A stretch of DNA of 10,508 bases, taken from Sphingopyxis sp. Its GTDB lineage: Bacteria > Pseudomonadota > Alphaproteobacteria > Sphingomonadales > Sphingomonadaceae. A model generated the notes under the pieces. That model was not told the DNA's origin, made no database searches, and was given only the letters and a program-made list of their open reading frames with translations. The DNA lies in NCBI GenBank assembly GCA_012035435.1, contig JAAUPH010000057.1:1-10508 (forward strand), written 5' to 3'. Positions 7,321-10,508 of the stretch are shown one piece after another (the first letter of the stretch is position 1; every line of letters begins with the position of its first letter). The translations under genes and the position numbers were made by a program.

Positions 7321-7778
7321 TAGTGAATGATCCGCACATCAAATGCGCCGGAAATCTCAATAATATGGAGCACATCAACAAGACGTTGCGCCGCCACATC
7401 CTGCGCCACTGAAACTACGATAGGCGATCTGGCAGTGCCGCCCGCATTGGAAATCGGAACTCCGTTCACTTCTTGATTGTTGGTGAGCACCGACTGGAAG
7501 GCTATCAAATCGATCGGCTCACCATTCAATACAAGTTTATCATTAGAAACCTGCAAAAAGAACATCGGCGCGATACTGCTCGCGGACACACCCTCACCGG
7601 CACGTTGTGAAACAAGTTCCAACTCTCCGAAGCGTGAAAAATTTGATGTTAGCATAAAGAACAAGAGCAGCAGAAAGATCACGTCGATTAGCGACGTCAG
7701 TGAAACGGCGCGCCGTTGAAACCGAGCGCCTTCAGGCAGTCGCGACTGCATGGCGCGCGATCCGTGTTTCAACGTCAT
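7320..7778 (-). CDS. exbD: ExbD-family protein, first copy, with channel Asp
   Basis: A biopolymer-transport protein of about 152 residues that with ExbB forms the proton-driven motor for TonB. The membrane span reads SLTSLIDVIFLLLLFFMLTS and includes the essential Asp. A periplasmic domain follows and ends in FDVRIIH. The start is uncertain: TTG at 7787, ATG at 7778 (used here) and ATG at 7751 are all in frame, none has a strong ribosome binding site, and all lie inside the 3' end of exbB, so translation is probably coupled to it. The next gene is a second, divergent exbD rather than tonB directly; the two are clearly not recent duplicates, as they share little beyond the span. Confidence 0.9.
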   Translation of the reverse strand: MTLKHGSRAMQSRLPEGARFQRRAVSLTSLIDVIFLLLLFFMLTSNFSRFGELELVSQRAGEGVSASSIAPMFFLQVSNDKLVLNGEPIDLIAFQSVLTNNQEVNGVPISNAGGTARSPIVVSVAQDVAAQRLVDVLHIIEISGAFDVRIIH

Positions 7779-8529
7779 TGTCGTCAAGCGCCTGACCGGC
7801 AGGCTGATACGAATTCACGCCTTCGGTACCGTTTCGCATCTGATGGCCGACGATGGCGAGGACGCGCACCACCGCGCTATCGAGAGCAATCAATTCACCG
7901 GCGACGCGACTTTCGAGAAAAGCGAGCGCAGCTGATGTCGGCATGGCCACACCAAGCCCAACGGCTGTCGTCAGCAAGGCGACCCATATTCCACCGGCGA
8001 GCACAGAAGGGTCGACGCTCGCGCCCGCGTCTTGCATGGCGCGGAACGCTTCAATCATACCAATCACAGTGCCAAACAAGCCAATCAATGGAGCCAATTG
8101 GGCGATCAGGTCCAATGCGCGGAATCCTGATTGCAGGCGCAGCGTCAATTCCGCCGACTGCACCCCAAGTTCGTCTTCTACGGATGCCTTTCTTGCATCC
8201 CAAAGGCTTGTGCGCGCGGAAAGATCGGAACGAACTCTTATATTTTGGAGTTGGATCGAAGCGCGGATGGCCGAAGCGACGATCTTTTCGGAAGGCGTTT
8301 GATGCCTAAGATCGACAGTCGGCATTCGGGCAGCACCGGACGCAATCCAGCTATCGGCAAGCGTTTGAGCCGAAGAGCGCCAAAGCAACCCGTAACGCGC
8401 AAATTGAACGATCTTGAACAACACAATCGCCAAAGCCGCAATTGAAAGCACGAGAAGTAGTCGCACCACGGGTCCGCCCAACTCTAACAGGACAGACAAG
8501 CGTTCAGAGCCAGCCACCAATAGCTCCAT
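7732..8529 (-). CDS. exbB: ExbB proton-channel protein (MotA/TolQ/ExbB family)
   Basis: A 265-residue inner-membrane protein that forms the channel of the TonB motor. Three membrane spans are visible: about residues 22-43, 140-162 (LIAQLAPLIGLFGTVIGMIEAF, the family signature) and 178-205 (GGIWVALLTTAVGLGVAMP), with a long cytoplasmic loop between the first two. It lacks the extra N-terminal periplasmic domain that some ExbB proteins have. The upstream gene's stop and this start overlap: ATG at 8529 forms TGATG, and a GTG at 8532 is an alternative one codon earlier. The last 40 residues are polar and overlap the beginning of exbD. Genes are in the order exbB-exbD-exbD-tonB. Confidence 0.94.
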   Translation of the reverse strand: MELLVAGSERLSVLLELGGPVVRLLLVLSIAALAIVLFKIVQFARYGLLWRSSAQTLADSWIASGAARMPTVDLRHQTPSEKIVASAIRASIQLQNIRVRSDLSARTSLWDARKASVEDELGVQSAELTLRLQSGFRALDLIAQLAPLIGLFGTVIGMIEAFRAMQDAGASVDPSVLAGGIWVALLTTAVGLGVAMPTSAALAFLESRVAGELIALDSAVVRVLAIVGHQMRNGTEGVNSYQPAGQALDDNDVETRIARHAVATA

Positions 8530-8972
8530 CACATCAACTCCACACTGGTACGAGTTTCGACGGAAAAGCCGCGCGCGCAGACATCGGCCGCAGCGACTCC
8601 GCCTTCACATGTGCTCACATCATTGATGATGATGCGCTTCAGCGAGCCGCATGAGGTGTCAGGCAAGTTGAACTGACGCACGCGCGTTTTGGTGGCGGGC
8701 AACTGTTGGAAGTCAAAAATAGCAAATCGGAGCACGCCGTTGTCAGCGCCAAACAGCACGATTTCGGTGCTCAACGAGGTAATATCGACACCGGTAGGGT
8801 TGGCAACTACGAACGACAGGCTGCACGCGGTGCCAGCTTGTTCGGCCTTGTTGAGCTCAATGGCAAGTTTGGGCGCGGTCTCCGCGCCGGCCTCGGCAAT
8901 GACCATAGTGCCGCAACCTGCGAGCACAGACACAACAAAGCCTGCAAGCTTTTGCAACACATCCGACCTCAT
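8529..8972 (-). CDS. Conserved-looking exported or lipid-anchored protein linked to exbB, function unknown
   Basis: A 147-residue protein from the ATG at 8972. The N-terminus has a hydrophobic stretch ending in LAGC (Cys20), a good lipoprotein box, though only two positive charges precede it; cleavage after an AEAGAETA-like region is the other possibility. The mature part is rich in alternating hydrophobic residues (CSLSFVVANPTG, TEIVLFGADNGVLRFAIFDF, TRVRQFNLPD), suggesting a small beta-sandwich, with four further Cys (50, 108, 122, 132) that could form two disulphides in the periplasm. I recall similar unnamed alphaproteobacterial proteins beside exbB, sometimes labelled Tat-signal proteins, but cannot name a family. 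The frame is also open to an ATG at 9035, and a GTG at 8960 has the best ribosome binding site (GAGG). Its stop overlaps the exbB start, so it belongs to the TonB-motor operon. Confidence 0.72.
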   Translation of the reverse strand: MRSDVLQKLAGFVVSVLAGCGTMVIAEAGAETAPKLAIELNKAEQAGTACSLSFVVANPTGVDITSLSTEIVLFGADNGVLRFAIFDFQQLPATKTRVRQFNLPDTSCGSLKRIIINDVSTCEGGVAAADVCARGFSVETRTSVELM

Positions 8973-9106
8973 GATGTACGGACGCGGCTGGCTTGCGGGC
9001 GCTGGCTTGCCGATTAAGTGGACAATTACGCTCATAATTATTTTGAGAGGCCGTTGGTGTCAAGCCCGTGGCTGCGGCATGCCAAGGGGTATCGATCTCA
9101 CCCGAC

Positions 9107-9310
9107 TCACTTATTCAGAATAAGCTTACCTTGCTTTGTAATCCTCAATCGGTAGACACACCCGTCATGCAAGATGGCGACCTCAGTCTGCCCACTGAAC
9201 AAGACATTGCTGCTGATCACCCTCGCGCGCCTGCCCGGCTCGTCAATTTCGATGGATGACGCAATTCCGGCGATGGGATTCGGACTCTGATCAGCTGACA
9301 TGACGCACAT
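9107..9310 (-). CDS. hemP: HemP/HmuP haem-uptake regulatory protein
   Basis: A 67-residue protein whose second half matches the HemP/HmuP family: ISSNVLFSG, then [20 protein letters not shown] and ending LILNK. The first 25 residues are polar and variable, as usual. In Bradyrhizobium japonicum the relative HmuP is a co-activator of haem-utilisation genes, and HemP of Burkholderia also activates haem uptake, so a regulatory rather than transport role is likely. I chose ATG at 9310 because AGG lies 9 bases upstream; ATG at 9301 and TTG at 9331 are in frame too. It is the first gene after the strong operator at 9353-9383. About 134 bases without a visible terminator separate it from the next gene, so the TonB-motor genes may be on the same transcript. 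Confidence 0.92.
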   Translation of the reverse strand: MCVMSADQSPNPIAGIASSIEIDEPGRRARVISSNVLFSGQTEVAILHDGCVYRLRITKQGKLILNK

Positions 9311-9317
9311 CTTGATT

Positions 9318-9345
9318 GGCCTGGCTGGCAATTGGCTGGCTGGGC
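9318..9345. repeat. Leader repeat, copy 2 (hemP side)
   Basis: This is the second copy of the 28-base block at 3355-3382, with five mismatches. Read on the minus strand it lies between the operator and the hemP ATG and includes CCAGG, which supplies the likely hemP ribosome binding site. The conserved bases may therefore do more than set spacing. Confidence 0.6.
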
Positions 9346-9352
9346 GTCAACG

Positions 9353-9390
9353 TTAAAACATGACTATTGATGTCATGTTTTAAATGTCAA
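9353..9390. promoter_or_regulatory. Iron-responsive operator (RirA-type) and promoter of hemP
   Basis: A perfect inverted repeat with 11-bp arms (TTAAAACATGA at 9353-9363, TCATGTTTTAA at 9373-9383) encloses a 9-base spacer and so contains TGA-N9-TCA, the reported RirA/IRO form. On the minus strand a consensus -35, TTGACA, occupies 9390-9385; the bases 16-17 further on (AATAGT/ATAGTC) make only a poor -10. The palindrome fills the space between -35 and -10, the normal place for a repressor site. hemP begins about 43 bases beyond its left edge. Which protein binds is inferred: RirA first, Irr or Fur less likely from the sequence. Confidence 0.72.
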
Positions 9391-9550
9391 TCACCGACAT
9401 TGCATTCCCCGATCTTCGACAAAAGTCATCTCTCAGGACAAAATTGGCAAAAAGCAAGATTTAACGGCTTAACATGCTGATATAGTTCACTTATTTCAAA
9501 AAACGTAGTCAAATCCACAGCGATCCGCCTAGAACGAATCTAGTCTTGAG
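9391..9550. other. Intergenic stretch between the hemP operator and the insertion sequence
   Basis: This region is AT-richer than its surroundings. I find no open frame with a believable ribosome binding site, no tRNA and no terminator. CTAG occurs at 9531-9534, with CTAG again close by and at the IS edge, which may have made it a preferred target. It could be the remains of a promoter region for a gene originally to the right. Confidence 0.5.
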
Positions 9551-9571
9551 CTAGGCCGTGTGGACGAATTT
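9551..9571 (+). repeat. Left terminal inverted repeat of the IS
   Basis: These bases are the exact reverse complement of 10428-10448. The flanking base differs (G on the left; C on the right when read inward), so the identity stops at the CTAG edge. Confidence 0.92.
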
Positions 9572-9620
9572 TTTCTGATGCGCGTCAGGGGATTCCCAAG
9601 TTGAATCCAGCATGATTCAT

Positions 9621-9648
9621 AAGCCTCCGATTGTATCGGAGGTTTTTT
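9621..9648 (+). terminator. Intrinsic terminator hairpin that also holds the transposase ribosome binding site
   Basis: An 8-bp perfect stem, CCTCCGAT and ATCGGAGG with loop TGT (9624-9642), is extended by an A/T-rich base and followed by six T (9643-9648). The right arm contains GGAGG, 7 bases before the transposase ATG at 9650. Transcripts entering from outside would be stopped here, or would fold so the ribosome binding site is hidden. Protection of transposase genes from outside transcription by such hairpins is known for other insertion sequences. Confidence 0.8.
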
Positions 9649-10107
9649 CATGTCGACGCGGATGAATGAGGACGACTGGGCGCATACGCTGACGGTGTTC
9701 CGGGCCTGCCTGCCCCGCCGCGGTCGCAAGGCCAGCGACGACCGGCTTTTTCTGGAAGCGCTGCATTTCTTCACCGTGGAAAACGTGCGTTGGCGGGCGC
9801 TGCCGGAGCGGTTTGGCCGCTGGAACAGCGTGTGGAAGCGCTTCGACCGACTGAGCAAGGCCGGCGTGTTTGAAGCCTTCTTCGATGCGCTCGCCACAAT
9901 GAGCCCATCGGCGCACCTGATCCAGATGTTCGATAGCACCATCGTGCGCGCGCATGTCTCTGCGCGGGGGCCAAAGGGGGCAGCAAGGGCAAGCGCTCGG
10001 GCGGTCAAGGGGTGGGTTCACGACGAAAATCCACACGAAATCAGACAAATCCGGCGACATCATCGCCTTCGACCTGACCGCCGGAGAAGCATCGGACGCG
10101 ACGCATT

Positions 10108-10145
10108 TCGAAACGCTGCTCGACATTCGAAACGCTGCTCGACAT
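10108..10145 (+). repeat. 19-base tandem duplication inside the transposase
   Basis: TCGAAACGCTGCTCGACAT occurs twice head to tail (10108-10126 and 10127-10145). Nineteen is not a multiple of three, so it breaks the reading frame. Removing one copy rejoins HFETLLD to IGPDISPRAAIGDKGY, the usual order in the family. Confidence 0.95.
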
Positions 10146-10427
10146 CGGACCGGACATTTCGCCCCGCGCGGCCATCGGCGACAAGGGTTATGCCAGCCGG
10201 GCTAACCGCGCAGACGCAAGGACGCGCGGTATCGTGCCGGTGATCCCGCACAAGGCCAACGAGAAGAACCCCCCGAAGGTCTTTGCAAGGTTGCTCTACA
10301 AGGCAAGAGGCCGCATCGAGCAGGGCATCGGCCGGCTCAAACGCTTCAAGCGCGTCGCGCTGCGCTGCAAAAAACAGCGAGAAACTTCCGATCCATCGTA
10401 AGCTTCGCAGCAGGACTCTGCTTGATC

Positions 10428-10448
10428 AAATTCGTCCACACGGCCTAG
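10428..10448 (-). repeat. Right terminal inverted repeat of the IS
   Basis: These bases are the exact reverse complement of 9551-9571. The transposase stop codon TAG (10446-10448) falls within it, as is common in compact elements. Confidence 0.92.
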
Positions 10449-10508
10449 GCTAATCCGCGTTTTGGAAGCCATTCGGCTCGGTTCAAGCCTTGGCACATCT
10501 CGAAAGAA
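10449..10508. other. Right flank of the IS, nothing recognised
   Basis: These sixty bases run to the window edge. No start codon with a good ribosome binding site or RNA gene can be supported. It may be the edge of a gene whose rest lies outside. Confidence 0.4.

Larger units (their letters stand above)
9551..10448 (+). mobile_element. IS5-family insertion sequence (IS427-like), degraded
   Basis: The element is bounded by perfect 21-base inverted repeats at 9551-9571 and 10428-10448; the inner 17 bases read GCCGTGTGGACGAATTT on the left. The outermost four are CTAG on both sides and may be a duplicated CTAG target, or TA within it, both known for this family. Its size, about 890 bp, and its transposase type fit the IS427 group. 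The single transposase gene is broken by several frame changes, so the copy is probably immobile on its own. It sits downstream of no haem gene and does not break any visible one. Confidence 0.9.
9650..10448 (+). pseudogene. IS5-family DDE transposase, broken by frameshifts
   Basis: Read across frames this is a normal transposase of about 260 residues. The first frame (9650 to about 9975) begins MSTRMNEDDWAHTLTVF and holds FDSTIVRAH, the first catalytic Asp. At the G run 9977-9981 it passes to the +1 frame with GQALGRSRGGFTTKIHTK and FDLTAGEASDATHFETLLD. A 19-base tandem duplication then shifts frame again, to GDKGYASRANRA (second Asp) and RIEQGIGRLKRFKRVALRC (Glu). A missing A in the six-A run 10369-10374 forces a last change to NFRSIVSFAAGLCLIKFVHT, whose stop TAG lies in the right inverted repeat. 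The first change may be the programmed shift known in this group, though such shifts are usually -1; the other two are damage. As read, the first frame continues to a stop at 10243. Confidence 0.9.

Noticed and set aside
10449..10508. tRNA end or attachment site at the right edge
   Set aside because: GGTTCAAGCC looks slightly like a T-loop, but no matching stem or acceptor arm is visible in the remaining bases.
1..10508. CRISPR arrays, toxin-antitoxin pairs, phage genes or defence systems
   Set aside because: No regularly spaced repeats and no genes of these kinds are visible on either strand.

Overview
The window carries an almost complete haem-iron uptake locus, followed at its right end by a worn-out insertion sequence. 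The gene set is an HmuSTUV haem importer, a TonB-dependent haem receptor, a dedicated ExbB-ExbD-ExbD-TonB energiser and a HemP/HmuP protein. This arrangement, plus promoter operators of the form TGA-N9-TCA (the published motif of the iron regulator RirA), points to an alphaproteobacterium, most likely a member of the Hyphomicrobiales (Rhizobiales). No species can be named from what is seen.

Positions 1-3331 (minus strand): a tightly packed operon reading hmuS, hmuT, hmuU, hmuV, with hmuV cut by the window edge. A 29-codon ORF with its own good ribosome binding site precedes hmuS and overlaps its start as ATGA. Positions 3332-3500: a divergent control region with a TGA-N9-TCA operator. Positions 3501-5705 (plus strand): the outer-membrane receptor, closed by a strong hairpin terminator. 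Positions 5800-9310 (minus strand): hemP, an unrecognised secreted or lipid-anchored protein, exbB, two exbD genes and tonB. From the unrecognised gene to tonB the genes touch or overlap, so they are probably one transcript. A perfect 11-bp inverted repeat around TGA-N9-TCA lies just upstream of hemP. Positions 9551-10448: an IS5-family (IS427-like) element with 21-bp inverted repeats and a multiply frameshifted transposase.

How the parts should work together (family knowledge): the receptor takes haem across the outer membrane using energy passed by TonB from the ExbB/ExbD proton channel. HmuT carries haem through the periplasm, HmuUV imports it, and HmuS binds or degrades it in the cytoplasm. 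HemP/HmuP is known in Bradyrhizobium as a co-activator of haem-uptake genes. The two operators are placed to shut both divisions down when iron is sufficient.

Points for a second look: a one-base frameshift that removes the last strand of TonB; an ExbD copy with Asn in place of the channel Asp; the coupled small ORF before hmuS; a homologous promoter-plus-leader block in front of both minus-strand units; a start-codon conflict in the receptor; and an IS hairpin that is both terminator and ribosome-binding-site mask. Several of these are single-base indels, so sequencing error must be considered beside real mutation. I see no wholly new system. The novelty is in details of a recognisable haem locus.
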